Source: Nocardioides terrigena
GTDB taxonomy: Bacteria; Actinomycetota; Actinomycetes; Propionibacteriales; Nocardioidaceae
Length of the DNA stretch: 64,000 nucleotides
NCBI RefSeq assembly: GCF_003047265.1
Contig: NZ_PZYY01000003.1
Coordinates: 483,025-547,024, forward strand
Direction: 5' to 3'
Notes under the pieces: generated by a model
What the model was told of the DNA's origin: nothing
The model's input: only the letters and a program-made list of their open reading frames with translations
Database searches by the model: none
Part shown: in pieces, positions 41,395 to 50,775 of the stretch
Numbering within the stretch: the first letter of the stretch is position 1
How the letters are laid out: every line of letters starts with the position of its first letter
Made by a program: the position numbers and the translations under genes

Positions 41395-42771
41395 GTGGCG
41401 GAGGGCGACTTCGACGTACTCATCCTCGGGGCGGGCTCGGGCGGATACGCCTGTGCGCTCCGGGCGGCGCAGCTCGGGCTGACGGTGGGGCTGGTCGAGA
41501 AGGGCAATCTCGGGGGCACCTGCCTCCACGTGGGCTGCATCCCGACCAAGGCGCTGCTGCACGCCGCCGAGGTCGCCGACTCGGCCCGCGAGGCCTCGCA
41601 GTTCGGCGTCCACGCGACGCTCGACGGCATCGACATGACCGGCGTCAACGCCTACAAGGACAAGGTCGTCGGCCGGCTCTTCAAGGGCCTCACCGGACTC
41701 ATCAAGTCGCGCGGCATCACCGTGATCGAGGGCGAGGGCCGGCTCACCGGACCGCGCACCGTCACCGTCGGCGACACCGCCTACACGGGCCGCCACGTCG
41801 TGCTCGCCTCCGGCTCCTACTCCAAGTCCCTGCCCGGGCTCGAGGTCGACGGGGAGCGGGTGCTCACCTCCGAGCACGCCCTGCGCCTCGACCGCGTGCC
41901 CGCGTCGGTGATCGTGCTCGGCGGCGGCGTCATCGGCTGCGAGTTCGCCAGCGTGTGGGCCAGCTTCGGCTCCCAGGTCACCATCGTCGAGGCACTCCCC
42001 CGGCTCGTCGCGGTCGAGGACGAGGCGTCCTCCAAGGCCCTCGAGCGGGCCTTCCGCAAGCGCAAGATCGACTTCCGCACCGGCACGCCCTTCCAGAGCG
42101 TCAAGCACACCGACACCGGCGTGGCCATGACCGTCGAGGGCGGCGACGTCATCGAGGCCGAGCTGCTGCTGGTCGCGGTCGGTCGCGGCCCCTCCACCCA
42201 GGGGCTCGGCTACGAGGAGCAGGGCGTCGCCATGGAGCGCGGCTTCGTGCTCGCCGACGAGCGCTGCCGCACCAACGTCGACGGCGTCTACGCCGTGGGC
42301 GACATCGTCCCCGGCCTCCAGCTCGCGCACCGCGGCTTCCAGCAGGGCATCTTCGTCGCGGAGGACATCGCGGGCCTGGACCCACGCCCGATCGACGAGG
42401 CCGGCATCCCGCGGGTCACCTACTCGCACCCCGAGATCGCGTCGGTGGGCCTCGACGAGGCGACCGCGCGAGAGCAGTACGGCGACGAGGTCACCACCAT
42501 CACCTACGACCTCGGCGGCAACGGCAAGAGCCAGATCCTGGGCACCTCCGGGTTCGTCAAGCTCATCAGCCGCACCGACGGTCCCGTGCTCGGCGTCCAC
42601 ATGGTCGGCGACCGCGTCGGCGAGCTCATCGGTGAGGCGCAGCTGATCTACAACTGGGAGGCCCACGCCGACGACGTCGCCCCGTTGGTGCACGCCCACC
42701 CCACGCAGAACGAAGCGCTCGGCGAGGCCCACCTGGCCCTCGCCGGCAAGGCGCTGCACGCCCACTCCTGA
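41395..42771 (+). CDS. lpd: Dihydrolipoyl dehydrogenase (E3)
   Basis: 458 aa flavoprotein that reoxidises dihydrolipoyl groups of 2-oxoacid dehydrogenases and the glycine cleavage system. FAD motif [20 protein letters not shown], redox-active disulfide [16 protein letters not shown] motif [17 protein letters not shown], and the C-terminal catalytic His/Glu in [13 protein letters not shown]. The GTG start (VAEGDFDV) has GGAAGG upstream and gives the family N-terminus; an ATG 22 codons earlier would add an atypical tail. sucB follows 43 nt later. Confidence 0.94.
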   Translation: MAEGDFDVLILGAGSGGYACALRAAQLGLTVGLVEKGNLGGTCLHVGCIPTKALLHAAEVADSAREASQFGVHATLDGIDMTGVNAYKDKVVGRLFKGLTGLIKSRGITVIEGEGRLTGPRTVTVGDTAYTGRHVVLASGSYSKSLPGLEVDGERVLTSEHALRLDRVPASVIVLGGGVIGCEFASVWASFGSQVTIVEALPRLVAVEDEASSKALERAFRKRKIDFRTGTPFQSVKHTDTGVAMTVEGGDVIEAELLLVAVGRGPSTQGLGYEEQGVAMERGFVLADERCRTNVDGVYAVGDIVPGLQLAHRGFQQGIFVAEDIAGLDPRPIDEAGIPRVTYSHPEIASVGLDEATAREQYGDEVTTITYDLGGNGKSQILGTSGFVKLISRTDGPVLGVHMVGDRVGELIGEAQLIYNWEAHADDVAPLVHAHPTQNEALGEAHLALAGKALHAHS

Positions 42772-42814
42772 CCCAGACCCACCTACCCCACGTCAACGCG
42801 AGCGAAGGAATCCC

Positions 42815-44695
42815 ATGGCCTCCGAAGTCACCCTCCCCGCCCTCGGTGAGTCCGTCACCGAAGGCACCGTCACCCGCTGGCTCAAGCAGGTCGGCGACTC
42901 CGTAGCGGTCGACGAGCCGCTGCTCGAGGTCTCCACCGACAAGGTCGACACCGAGATCCCGTCGCCGGTCGCGGGCACGCTGCTCGAGATCAAGGCCAAC
43001 GAGGACGACACCGTCGAGGTCGGCGCCGTGCTGGCCGTCGTCGGCGAGGAGGGCGAGTCCGGCGGCGACGCCGACGACACCGCCGAGCCCGAGGCCGAGC
43101 CGAAGGACGAGCAGGAGGCCGAGAAGAAGGCCGAGCAGGAGGAGGAGATCGTCGAGGAGAAGGGCGAGCTGCCCGCCGGCGACGAGACCCCCGAGGCCGA
43201 CAAGTCCGACTCCGACTCCGAGGAGAAGCCTGCCGCCGAGAAGTCCGACGGCGGCTCCTCCGGTGGCGGCTCCAGCACCTCCGTGACCCTGCCCGCGCTC
43301 GGTGAGTCCGTCACCGAGGGCACTGTGACCCGCTGGCTCAAGAAGGTCGGCGACGAGGTCGCGGTCGACGAGCCCCTGCTCGAGGTCTCCACCGACAAGG
43401 TCGACACCGAGATCCCCTCCCCGGTCGCGGGCACGCTGCTCGAGATCAAGGTCGAGGAGGACGAGACCGTCGAGGTAGGCGCCGAGCTCGCCACCATCGG
43501 CTCCGGCGACGCCGCTGGGTCGGGGTCGTCGTCCGAGGACACGTCGGAGGACAAGGCCGAGGAGAAGACCGAGGAGCCCGCCGCCGAGGAGAAGGCCGAG
43601 GAGCCGGCGCCCGCCGAGGAGAAGTCCGCTCCCGCGGAGGAGAAGCAGCCCGAGCCCGAGGCGAAGCAGCCGGCCCAGGAGCAGCCCGCCGCGCAGGAGC
43701 AGCCGAAGCAGGAGGCAGCACCCGCCGCCGCCCCGTCCCGCAGTGACGACCAGAGCGCGTACGTCACCCCGCTCGTGCGCAAGATGGCCTCCCAGCACGG
43801 GGTCGACCTGGCCGCCGTGACCGGCACCGGCGTCGGTGGCCGGATCCGCAAGCAGGACGTCCTCGACGCCGCCGCTGCCGCCCAGCAGCAGGCCCAGCAG
43901 CCCGCCGCCCCGGCCGCGGCTCCGGCCGCCGCCGCGGCGCCGGCAGCGGGCGGGTCCTCCGCCCCGGCGGGCACCCCGTCGCCGCTGCGCGGCACCACCG
44001 AGAAGATGTCGCGCCTGCGCAAGATCATCGCCGAGCGCATGGTCGACTCGCTGCAGACGTCGGCGCAGCTCACCCAGGTGGTGGAGGTCGACGTGACCAC
44101 CATCGCCCGCCTGCGCGATCGGGTGAAGGCCGACTTCCTGGCCCGCGAGGGCGTCAAGCTGAGCTACCTGCCGTTCTTCGCCAAGGCGGCGATCGACACG
44201 CTCAAGCAGCACCCCAAGCTCAACGCGACGATCGACACCGACAAGGGCGAGGTGACCTACTTCGACCGCGAGAACATCGCGTTCGCAGTGGACACCGAGA
44301 AGGGCCTGCTGACCCCGGTCGTCAAGGACGCCGGTGACCTCTCCATCGCCGGGATCGCCAAGAAGATCGCCGACGTGGCCGAGCGCACCCGCACCAACAA
44401 GATCGGTCCCGACGAGCTCTCCGGGGGCACCTTCACGATCACCAACCTCGGCAGCTTCGGGGCGCTCTTCGACACCCCGATCGTCAACAAGCCGCAGGTC
44501 GCGATCCTCGGCCCCGGTGCCGTGGTCAAGCGCCCCGTCGTGATCGACGACGCCAACCTCGGCGAGACGATCGCGGTGCGGCACATGGTCTACCTGTCGC
44601 TGTCCTACGACCACCGCCTGGTCGACGGCGCCGACGCCGGCCGCTTCCTGCGCGACGTCAAGGCGCGTCTCGAGTCGGGCCAGTTCGAGGTCTGA
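42815..44695 (+). CDS. sucB: Dihydrolipoamide acyltransferase (E2) with two lipoyl domains
   Basis: 626 aa core component of a 2-oxoacid dehydrogenase complex. Two lipoyl domains (residues 1-77 and about 153-230), each with the modified Lys in [14 protein letters not shown], are joined by acidic and Ala/Pro/Glu-rich linkers. An E1/E3-binding domain follows ([34 protein letters not shown], about 310-345), then the acyltransferase domain with [15 protein letters not shown] at the end. In mycobacteria the syntenic gene (dlaT) serves pyruvate dehydrogenase, so the substrate could be pyruvate or 2-oxoglutarate. E1 is not in the window; E3 is the gene before it. Confidence 0.93.
   Translation: MASEVTLPALGESVTEGTVTRWLKQVGDSVAVDEPLLEVSTDKVDTEIPSPVAGTLLEIKANEDDTVEVGAVLAVVGEEGESGGDADDTAEPEAEPKDEQEAEKKAEQEEEIVEEKGELPAGDETPEADKSDSDSEEKPAAEKSDGGSSGGGSSTSVTLPALGESVTEGTVTRWLKKVGDEVAVDEPLLEVSTDKVDTEIPSPVAGTLLEIKVEEDETVEVGAELATIGSGDAAGSGSSSEDTSEDKAEEKTEEPAAEEKAEEPAPAEEKSAPAEEKQPEPEAKQPAQEQPAAQEQPKQEAAPAAAPSRSDDQSAYVTPLVRKMASQHGVDLAAVTGTGVGGRIRKQDVLDAAAAAQQQAQQPAAPAAAPAAAAAPAAGGSSAPAGTPSPLRGTTEKMSRLRKIIAERMVDSLQTSAQLTQVVEVDVTTIARLRDRVKADFLAREGVKLSYLPFFAKAAIDTLKQHPKLNATIDTDKGEVTYFDRENIAFAVDTEKGLLTPVVKDAGDLSIAGIAKKIADVAERTRTNKIGPDELSGGTFTITNLGSFGALFDTPIVNKPQVAILGPGAVVKRPVVIDDANLGETIAVRHMVYLSLSYDHRLVDGADAGRFLRDVKARLESGQFEV
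42827..43045 (+). repeat. Lipoyl-domain repeat, copy 1
   Basis: About 220 bases encoding the first lipoyl domain. The stretch from GTCACC onward is nearly identical at DNA level to copy 2, 456 bases downstream, including long runs of synonymous identity. Confidence 0.8.
43283..43501 (+). repeat. Lipoyl-domain repeat, copy 2
   Basis: Second copy of the lipoyl coding block. Differences from copy 1 cluster at the 3' end ([13 protein letters not shown] versus [13 protein letters not shown]). Confidence 0.8.
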
Positions 44696-44721
44696 CCCGA
44701 CCCGCCCCACCCCGCGTCACC

Positions 44722-44756
44722 ACGGACGCCCCGCCCATCCCGGGCGGGGCGTCCGT
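44722..44756 (+). terminator. Terminator of sucB
   Basis: Perfect 15-bp stem (ACGGACGCCCCGCCC and complement) with a 5-nt loop, 26 bases after the sucB stop. Confidence 0.85.
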
Positions 44757-44785
44757 CGTCCTCCACCGGCGTAATTCACGCGCGC

Positions 44786-44809
44786 GGTGTCGGTGCCGAC
44801 ACCTACGGT
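44786..44809 (+). promoter_or_regulatory. Promoter with perfect dyad before the fused ABC exporter
   Basis: GGTGTCGG-TG-CCGACACC (8-bp arms, 44786-44803) directly abuts a -10-like TACGGT (44804-44809). A dyad in the promoter spacer is a classic repressor operator position; no regulator gene adjoins it. Confidence 0.45.
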
Positions 44810-44819
44810 GGTGCCTACC

Positions 44820-47800
44820 GTGAGCACCTTGGACACCTCTTCCGCACCCGCCCGCACCGAGCCGACGCCGTCGCCCGACCCGGGGCCGGGTCGCGTCCCC
44901 GTCGACTGGCGGCGACTGCGCCAGCCGTTGTCGGTCTTCTGCTTCTCGCTGTCCTTCATCGGGGCGATCGGCACCTCGCTGGGCTCGGTGGCGGCCGGCC
45001 GCCTGGCCGAGGAGCCGACGGAGCGCCTCGCGGTGCTGCTGGCGATCTGCGTCGTGGGCGCGGCGCTGGTGGACACGGTCGCCAAGACGATCTGGGCAGG
45101 CATCGTCGACCGGGCCGAGGGCAGGCTGCGCTCCGACCTGCTCGACGCCGCGATGTCCCAGCCGCTGGCCGACCTGACCGAGCAGGCAGTCGGCGAGGTG
45201 CTCGACCGCATCGACGACGACACCTGGGAGGTCGGCCAGCTGCTCCGGTGGGGCGTCTGGATGGCGGCCCGCACGCTCCTCGCGTCCGGGCCCCTGTGGG
45301 TCGTCGCGACCCTCACCTGGTGGCCGGCGTTCTTCCTGTTCCCGCTCACGGCGGTCGCCGCCGTCCTCGTCGTACGCCGCCTGCTGCCGCTCGTCTCCCA
45401 GCGCAAGGTCGTCGAGGAGGCCGCCTGGACCGACCACGCCGCCGCCACCGAGGAGGGGGTGGCCGCGCGCGACGACCTGCGCACCAGCCTCGGCCAGGCC
45501 TTCGTCCTGCGCCGCAACGCGCGGGTGGCCGCCGCGGTGCACACCGCGCTCGACGCGGTGCTCGCGGTGGAGGCCCGGATCACCCGGCGCAGCGGCACCC
45601 TGCTCGCCGGTGTGCTGGCCGGCACCGGAGTCCTCGGCATCGCCCTGGCCTTCCGCGGCGACCTGTCCACGGCCGCCCTGGTGACCCTCTTCCTGGTGAC
45701 CACCCAGTTCGTGGGCCAGGTCGACATGCTGGCCCGGCACCTGCCCGACCTCCAGGAGGGCTTCGGCGCGGTGCTGAGGCTGCGCGGGATGCTCGCGTCC
45801 CGGGCCGAGCCGACCGGCGGACTGCCGCTGCCCGCCGGTCCGCTCGACGTCGAGTTCCGCGACCTGCACTTCTCCTACGACGCGGGCTCCTTCGCCCTGC
45901 AAGACGTCGACCTCCTCGTGCCGGCCGGCCACACCTGCGCGCTCGTCGGACGCACCGGCTCGGGCAAGTCGACGCTGGCGTCCCTGCTGTCCAGGGCCGC
46001 CGAGCCGGAGCCCGGCACCGTCCTGCTGGGCGGCACCGACGTCCTGGACCTCGACCTCCAGGCGCTGCGCGCAGCCGTCGGCGTGGTCACCCAGCGCACC
46101 GAGATCCTCGCGGGCAGCCTGGCGGACAACATCACGCTCTTCGGTGACCACCCCCGCGAGGTCGTCGAGGCCGCGGTGTCCGAGCTCGGCCTCACCGACT
46201 GGGTCGCCGGCCTGCCCGAGGGCCTCGACACCACCCTCGGCCCCGGCGGCACCAGCCTGTCCGCGGGCGAGGAGCAGCTGGTGGCCTTCGCGCGGCTGCT
46301 CGTGCGTGACGTGCGCGTCGTGGTGCTCGACGAGGCGACCGCCCGGATGGACCCGGTCACGGAGGCGCGGGTCGTCCGCGCCGCCGACCGCCTCATCTCG
46401 GGGCGCACCGGCATCCTGGTCGCGCACCGCCTCTCCACCACCCGGCGTGCCGAGCAGGTCGCCGTGCTCGAGTCGGGGCGCGTCGTCCAGCGCGGGCCGC
46501 GCGAGCGGCTGGCGGTGGAGGACGGCCCGTTCCGGGCGCTGCTGCGCGCGTCGGCCCACGAGCCGGTCGTGGAGGAGCACCACCACGACGCCAGCTCCAT
46601 CGGCTCCGTGCGCCGCTCGACGACTCCCCCGCCGGCCCCGGTGGTCGCGCCGCCTCCCAGCCTCACCCGGGCGACGTGGAGCGCGCTGATGATCGAGCCG
46701 CGCTGGGGCCTGCTCGGCATGGGGCTCTTCCTCCTCTCCGCCCTCACCGGCGCCTTCGGCGCGCTGACCGGGTGGGTGTGGGGACTCGCCGTCACCGAGC
46801 TCCAGGACGGCCAGCTCCCGACCGGTCCCACCGTCGCACTGGTGGCGTCGCTGCTCGTCAGCCCACTGCTGCTGTCGCAGGCGTTCCGCACCTACCCGCG
46901 CTGGTGGATCTCCGTGCGGTTGCGCGTGCGGCTGGCCGTGCTGCACGGCCAGACCGAGCAGCACCGGCTGGAGCGCACGCCCCCCGGTGAGGTCGTCGCC
47001 CGCACCATGGACGCCGACCGCCTCGCCCGCTACGCCGACCGCTGGGTCGACTTCATCACCGGCCTCGTCATCGTCGCGGTCACCGCCGCCATCGCCGGCA
47101 GCTGGCTGGCCGGCGCGGTGCTGCTGGCCGTGATGGTCGCGTCGGCGGGGGCCTCGACCCTGGGCCGCCGGGTCGCCGGTCGCTCCGCGGCCGCCGCGTC
47201 GACCGCGCGGGCCGGCTTCGGCCGCTCGCTGGTCTCGGCGCTGGAGTCGGTGCGCACCGTCAAGCTCGCGGCGGCGACCCCCTCGGTGCACCAGCACCTG
47301 CGCCAGGTCGACGCCGGCCGCGTGGATGCCGCCGTCCGCGAGCACCGCGTCCAGGCCCTCCTCGAGGGCGTGCCGGTCGTCATGGTGCAGTGCGGCGTCG
47401 TCGCCGCCTGGGTGGGCCTGCTCACCGGCCGGTGGGAGCTCGCGACCGCCCTCCTGGTGGCCAACGCCGTGAGCGGCTTCGACTGGTTCGGCCGGGTGGC
47501 GGGCTCGGTCGTGACCGAGGCGCCCGGCGTCCGTGCCTGGTTGAACGCCACCAGCGCGCTCGCCGGCGGTGGTGACCTCATGCACCTACCTCCCGGGGTC
47601 GACATGGTGACGGGCTCCGCGCCGGCACCGGTCCGGCCCGAGCGCGACCCGCTGCGCGAGCTCACCCTGAGCGGGTTCTCCGCGATCCACGACGACGGCA
47701 CCCTCGGGGTCCGCGACGTCGACCTCACCGTGCGGTCCGGAGAGCTCGTGCTCCTGCTGGGACAGGTCGGCTCCGGCAAGTCGAGCCTGCTGTCGGCGCT

Positions 47801-48335
47801 CGCCGGGTTGGTGAGCAGCACCGGCGAGGTCCGATGGAACGGCGACCCCGTCCGCGACCCGCAGGTCCAGCTGCGTCCCTCCCGGGTCTCGCACGTCGCC
47901 CAGGTCCCGCGCGTGCTCTCGGGGTCGTTCACCGGCAACGTCGCCCTCGACCACGAGGGCCGCGACGTCGGGCCGGCGATCGCCATGGCACGCCTCGGGC
48001 GGGACGTGGACGAGGCCGGCGGGCCCGACTCCCTCGTCGGGCACCGCGGCGTACGCCTCTCCGGTGGTCAGGTGCAGCGCCTCGCGCTGGCCCGGGCGCT
48101 GGCGTGCGACGCCGACCTGCTGCTCGCCGACGACGTCTCGTCGGCGCTCGACGCGACGACCGAGGTCGAGCTCTGGGCGTCCCTGCGCGAGGGCGGGGCG
48201 ACCGTCGTCGGCGCGACGAGCAAGGCGGCGGCACTGGCGCAGGCCGACCGGGTCGTGGTGCTGGTCGACGGACGCGTCGACGACGAGGGCCCGTGGTCGG
48301 AGCTCGCGTCGCGGTGGTCGCACCTCGCCGGGTGA
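44820..48335 (+). CDS. Fused ABC exporter with one degenerate ATPase site
   Basis: 1171 aa: membrane domain, ATPase 1, membrane domain, ATPase 2. ATPase 1 has Walker A GRTGSGKSTLASLL (about 377), an altered signature LSAGEEQ, Walker B VVVLDEATARMD and switch His LVAHRLST. ATPase 2 has Walker A GQVGSGKSSLLSAL (about 981), a canonical LSGGQ, but Walker B reads LLLADDVSSALD (Asp for the catalytic Glu) and the switch His is missing (VVGATSKAAAL). One composite site is therefore intact and the other degenerate, as in asymmetric exporters. Substrate unknown. The GTG start is chosen from promoter spacing; in-frame GTGs up to 11 codons earlier cannot be excluded. Confidence 0.88.
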   Translation: MSTLDTSSAPARTEPTPSPDPGPGRVPVDWRRLRQPLSVFCFSLSFIGAIGTSLGSVAAGRLAEEPTERLAVLLAICVVGAALVDTVAKTIWAGIVDRAEGRLRSDLLDAAMSQPLADLTEQAVGEVLDRIDDDTWEVGQLLRWGVWMAARTLLASGPLWVVATLTWWPAFFLFPLTAVAAVLVVRRLLPLVSQRKVVEEAAWTDHAAATEEGVAARDDLRTSLGQAFVLRRNARVAAAVHTALDAVLAVEARITRRSGTLLAGVLAGTGVLGIALAFRGDLSTAALVTLFLVTTQFVGQVDMLARHLPDLQEGFGAVLRLRGMLASRAEPTGGLPLPAGPLDVEFRDLHFSYDAGSFALQDVDLLVPAGHTCALVGRTGSGKSTLASLLSRAAEPEPGTVLLGGTDVLDLDLQALRAAVGVVTQRTEILAGSLADNITLFGDHPREVVEAAVSELGLTDWVAGLPEGLDTTLGPGGTSLSAGEEQLVAFARLLVRDVRVVVLDEATARMDPVTEARVVRAADRLISGRTGILVAHRLSTTRRAEQVAVLESGRVVQRGPRERLAVEDGPFRALLRASAHEPVVEEHHHDASSIGSVRRSTTPPPAPVVAPPPSLTRATWSALMIEPRWGLLGMGLFLLSALTGAFGALTGWVWGLAVTELQDGQLPTGPTVALVASLLVSPLLLSQAFRTYPRWWISVRLRVRLAVLHGQTEQHRLERTPPGEVVARTMDADRLARYADRWVDFITGLVIVAVTAAIAGSWLAGAVLLAVMVASAGASTLGRRVAGRSAAAASTARAGFGRSLVSALESVRTVKLAAATPSVHQHLRQVDAGRVDAAVREHRVQALLEGVPVVMVQCGVVAAWVGLLTGRWELATALLVANAVSGFDWFGRVAGSVVTEAPGVRAWLNATSALAGGGDLMHLPPGVDMVTGSAPAPVRPERDPLRELTLSGFSAIHDDGTLGVRDVDLTVRSGELVLLLGQVGSGKSSLLSALAGLVSSTGEVRWNGDPVRDPQVQLRPSRVSHVAQVPRVLSGSFTGNVALDHEGRDVGPAIAMARLGRDVDEAGGPDSLVGHRGVRLSGGQVQRLALARALACDADLLLADDVSSALDATTEVELWASLREGGATVVGATSKAAALAQADRVVVLVDGRVDDEGPWSELASRWSHLAG

Positions 48336-48384
48336 TGCCGTCCGCCCGCCCGGGCGTCCTTGGGCGCCATGGTTGGGTGGAGGC

Positions 48385-49275
48385 ATGCGAGCGGTGATCG
48401 CCGGTGCGTCCGGTTTCCTGGGTACCCATCTGACCCATCACCTGCGGGCACAGGGCCACGAGGTGGTCCACCTCGTCCGGCGTCCCGGCCACTCGTCCCT
48501 CGAGTCGCAGTGGGACCCGTACGCCGGTCGGCTCGACCAGGCCGTCATCGATCGCGCCGACGTGGTCGTCAACCTCGCGGGCGTCAACATCGCGGGCAAC
48601 CCGCACTCCAAGGCACGCGCGGAGGCGGTGCTCTCCAGCCGGGTCACCACCACCCGCGCCCTCGCCGACGCGATCGCGGCCGCCCCCCGCCCCCCGGCGT
48701 TCCTCGCCGGCAACGGCATCTCCTACTACGGCGACCACGGTGCCGACGTCCTCACCGAGGCGTCCGACTCGCGCGGCGACGCGATGCTCACGCAGGTGAC
48801 CCGCGAGTGGCAGTCGGCGACCTCGCCCGCCGAGCAGGCCGGCGCCCGGGTCTGCGTCCTGCGCACGGCGCCGGTGATGGACCGCCGGTCCTCACCCCTG
48901 CGCGAGCTGCGCCGCCTCTTCCAGCTCGGCATGGGTGCCCGGCTGGGCTCCGGCGAGCAGTACTTCCCGATGATCTCGCTGCGCGACTGGGTCGCCTCGG
49001 TCGCGTTCCTCGCCGGCTCCGGCGACGTCTCCGGCGCCTTCAACCTGTGCTGCCCGCGGACCCCGACCAACGCCGAGTTCACCCGGGCCCTCGCCGACGC
49101 CGTGCACCGCCCCGCGTTCCTCGTCGCCCCCGCCCCGGTGCTCAAGGTCGCCGCCGGCCGGATGGCCCCCGAGCTCCTGGGGTCGGTCAACGCCCGCCCC
49201 GCCGCGCTCGAGCGGGCCGGCTACGACTTCGAGGACGAGGACGTCACGGCGGTGCTCGCCGCCGGGCTCGCCTGA
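48385..49275 (+). CDS. TIGR01777 family NAD(P)-binding epimerase-like protein
   Basis: 296 aa extended short-chain dehydrogenase. Nucleotide motif VIAGASGFLGTHLTHHLRAQGHEV, VVNLAGVNIAG, catalytic-type GISYYGDHG and a C-terminal DUF1731-like end (LGSVNARPAALERAGYDFEDEDV). The reaction is not known for the family (SulA/YfcH-like). GGTGGAGG precedes the ATG. Its place between sucB and lipB matches other actinobacteria (the mycobacterial Rv2216 position). Confidence 0.87.
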   Translation: MRAVIAGASGFLGTHLTHHLRAQGHEVVHLVRRPGHSSLESQWDPYAGRLDQAVIDRADVVVNLAGVNIAGNPHSKARAEAVLSSRVTTTRALADAIAAAPRPPAFLAGNGISYYGDHGADVLTEASDSRGDAMLTQVTREWQSATSPAEQAGARVCVLRTAPVMDRRSSPLRELRRLFQLGMGARLGSGEQYFPMISLRDWVASVAFLAGSGDVSGAFNLCCPRTPTNAEFTRALADAVHRPAFLVAPAPVLKVAAGRMAPELLGSVNARPAALERAGYDFEDEDVTAVLAAGLA

Positions 49276-49287
49276 GCGTCGCGCACA

Positions 49288-49357
49288 TGTAACGCGCTGT
49301 TGCAGCACCTCCACACCCCACCGATGGGGTGCGCAGTGGATGTGACAGAGCGTTACA
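49288..49357. repeat. 70-bp extragenic quasi-palindrome
   Basis: Both arms are centred exactly on 49322/49323. Outer arms TGTAACGC / GCGTTACA are perfect, and the inner hairpin CACCCCA-CCGA-TGGGGTG is perfect. Overall about 26 of 35 positions pair. It fills the gap between two convergent genes, so it may act as a terminator, but it is longer and differently built from the GC hairpins used elsewhere in the window. Confidence 0.75.
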
Positions 49358-49380
49358 GCTGCGGACCACGCGCGCCCACG

Positions 49381-49878
49381 TCACTCCCGGACCTCGTCGA
49401 CCCGCCACTCCCCGCCCACGAGGCGCAGCACGACGGTCCGTGTCGACGGCCGGTCGTCGGGCAACGGGATGACCGTCTCCCCGTCGACCGCCTGCGCCCC
49501 GCCGACCCGGTCGGTGACGCGCACCTCGACCGACACCGGCGACTCGTCCAGGACCTCGAGCGCCAGCACCTGCGTGCGCATCCCCTCCACGGTGAGGCCG
49601 CGGTCGACGTACGACGCGAGCATCCGCACGTCGGCGCGCCCGGTGCGCGAGCCATCGACGTACAGCTCACGCAGTGCCGAGACATCACCGGAGGCCCAGG
49701 CCCGGGCACGCCGAGCGTCCCAGTCGGCCAGCACGGACCGCGGCCCGTCGGGGGCGGCGGCCACCGGTCGGGACCCGGGACCGGTCGGACCCGGTCGCAG
49801 GGCGACCAGCGCGGCCGTGCCGAGCACGGCACACAGCGTGACGCCGAGCAGGATCGGGAGGAGTCGTCGCGGGTCCAC
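49381..49878 (-). CDS. Membrane-anchored hypothetical protein (NTF2-like outer domain)
   Basis: 165 aa. One N-terminal hydrophobic helix ([22 protein letters not shown]) with no lipobox, then an outside domain of about 120 residues. [53 protein letters not shown] followed by beta strands resembles SnoaL/NTF2-like folds. No catalytic residues can be named. The GTG start has GGGGGA only just before it, so the exact start is uncertain. Lies between the TIGR01777 gene and lipB on the opposite strand. Confidence 0.65.
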   Translation of the reverse strand: MDPRRLLPILLGVTLCAVLGTAALVALRPGPTGPGSRPVAAAPDGPRSVLADWDARRARAWASGDVSALRELYVDGSRTGRADVRMLASYVDRGLTVEGMRTQVLALEVLDESPVSVEVRVTDRVGGAQAVDGETVIPLPDDRPSTRTVVLRLVGGEWRVDEVRE

Positions 49879-49950
49879 TCCCCCACGGTGCCCCAGATCG
49901 CCCCGCGGCGTCGGGCGTCATCCACAGGCGGAGTCCCGGGCGGTGCGGCG

Positions 49951-49956
49951 TACGCT
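49951..49956 (+). promoter_or_regulatory. -10 element of lipB (leaderless)
   Basis: TACGCT, 6 nt before the lipB ATG; no ribosome binding site. Confidence 0.5.
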
Positions 49957-49962
49957 GGCGCC

Positions 49963-50685
49963 ATGCGCTTCGACATCGCAGGGCTCGGACCCGAGGCCGT
50001 CGACTACCTCGCCGCGTGGGAGCTCCAGCGCGACGTGCACGCCCGGGTGGTCTCCGGTGAGCAGGAGCCCACCGTGCTGCTCCTCGAGCACCCGCCGGTC
50101 TTCACCGCCGGCAAGCGCACCGACCCGCACGAGAGGCCCCTCGACCCGGGCGGCGCCGACGTCATCGACGTGGACCGCGGCGGCAAGATCACGTTCCACG
50201 GTCCCGGCCAGCTCGTCGGCTACCCCATCGTGGCGCTGCCCGACCACGTCAAGGTCGTCGACTACGTCCGTCGCGTCGAGGAGGCGCTGATCCGGGTGTG
50301 CGCCGACTTCGGTGTCACGAGTGCCCGTGTGCCCGGCCGCAGCGGCGTGTGGCTCCGGGCCGACGAGCGCGGCCCCGAGCGCAAGATCGCCGCCCTCGGC
50401 ATCCGCGTCAGCCGGGGCGTGACGATGCACGGCTTCGCCCTCAACTGCGACGTCGACCTCGGCTGGTACGACCGCTTCGTGCCCTGCGGCATCGCCGACG
50501 CCGGCGTCACCTCGCTGAGCACCGAGCTCGGCCGCGACGTCACCGTCGACGACGTGCTGCCCAGCGTGCGCCGCCACCTCACCGACTACCTCGCGTGGGG
50601 GCCGTACGACGCGACGCCGGACTACGAGCCGCGCCCCGAGCCCGCCCGCGGTCCGCGCATCGAGCTGGTCACGCCCGGTCGCTGA
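49963..50685 (+). CDS. lipB: Lipoyl(octanoyl) transferase
   Basis: 240 aa. Transfers octanoyl from acyl carrier protein to the lipoyl domains of E2 and GcvH proteins. Motifs: [36 protein letters not shown] (signature), the catalytic Lys in [13 protein letters not shown] and the catalytic Cys in [14 protein letters not shown]. The ATG gives the family length and is 7 nt from the -10 box; an in-frame upstream extension has no coding character. LipA, the next enzyme, is displaced 5.8 kb downstream by inserted genes. Confidence 0.95.
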   Translation: MRFDIAGLGPEAVDYLAAWELQRDVHARVVSGEQEPTVLLLEHPPVFTAGKRTDPHERPLDPGGADVIDVDRGGKITFHGPGQLVGYPIVALPDHVKVVDYVRRVEEALIRVCADFGVTSARVPGRSGVWLRADERGPERKIAALGIRVSRGVTMHGFALNCDVDLGWYDRFVPCGIADAGVTSLSTELGRDVTVDDVLPSVRRHLTDYLAWGPYDATPDYEPRPEPARGPRIELVTPGR

Positions 50686-50775
50686 CCTCCGGCGTGCCGC
50701 GAGACGGCCGTCCCTGTCTGCTGCCACAGTGCGCTCCACGGGGAGGGCGCCGAGCGGCGTCCGGGAGGGAGCGCC

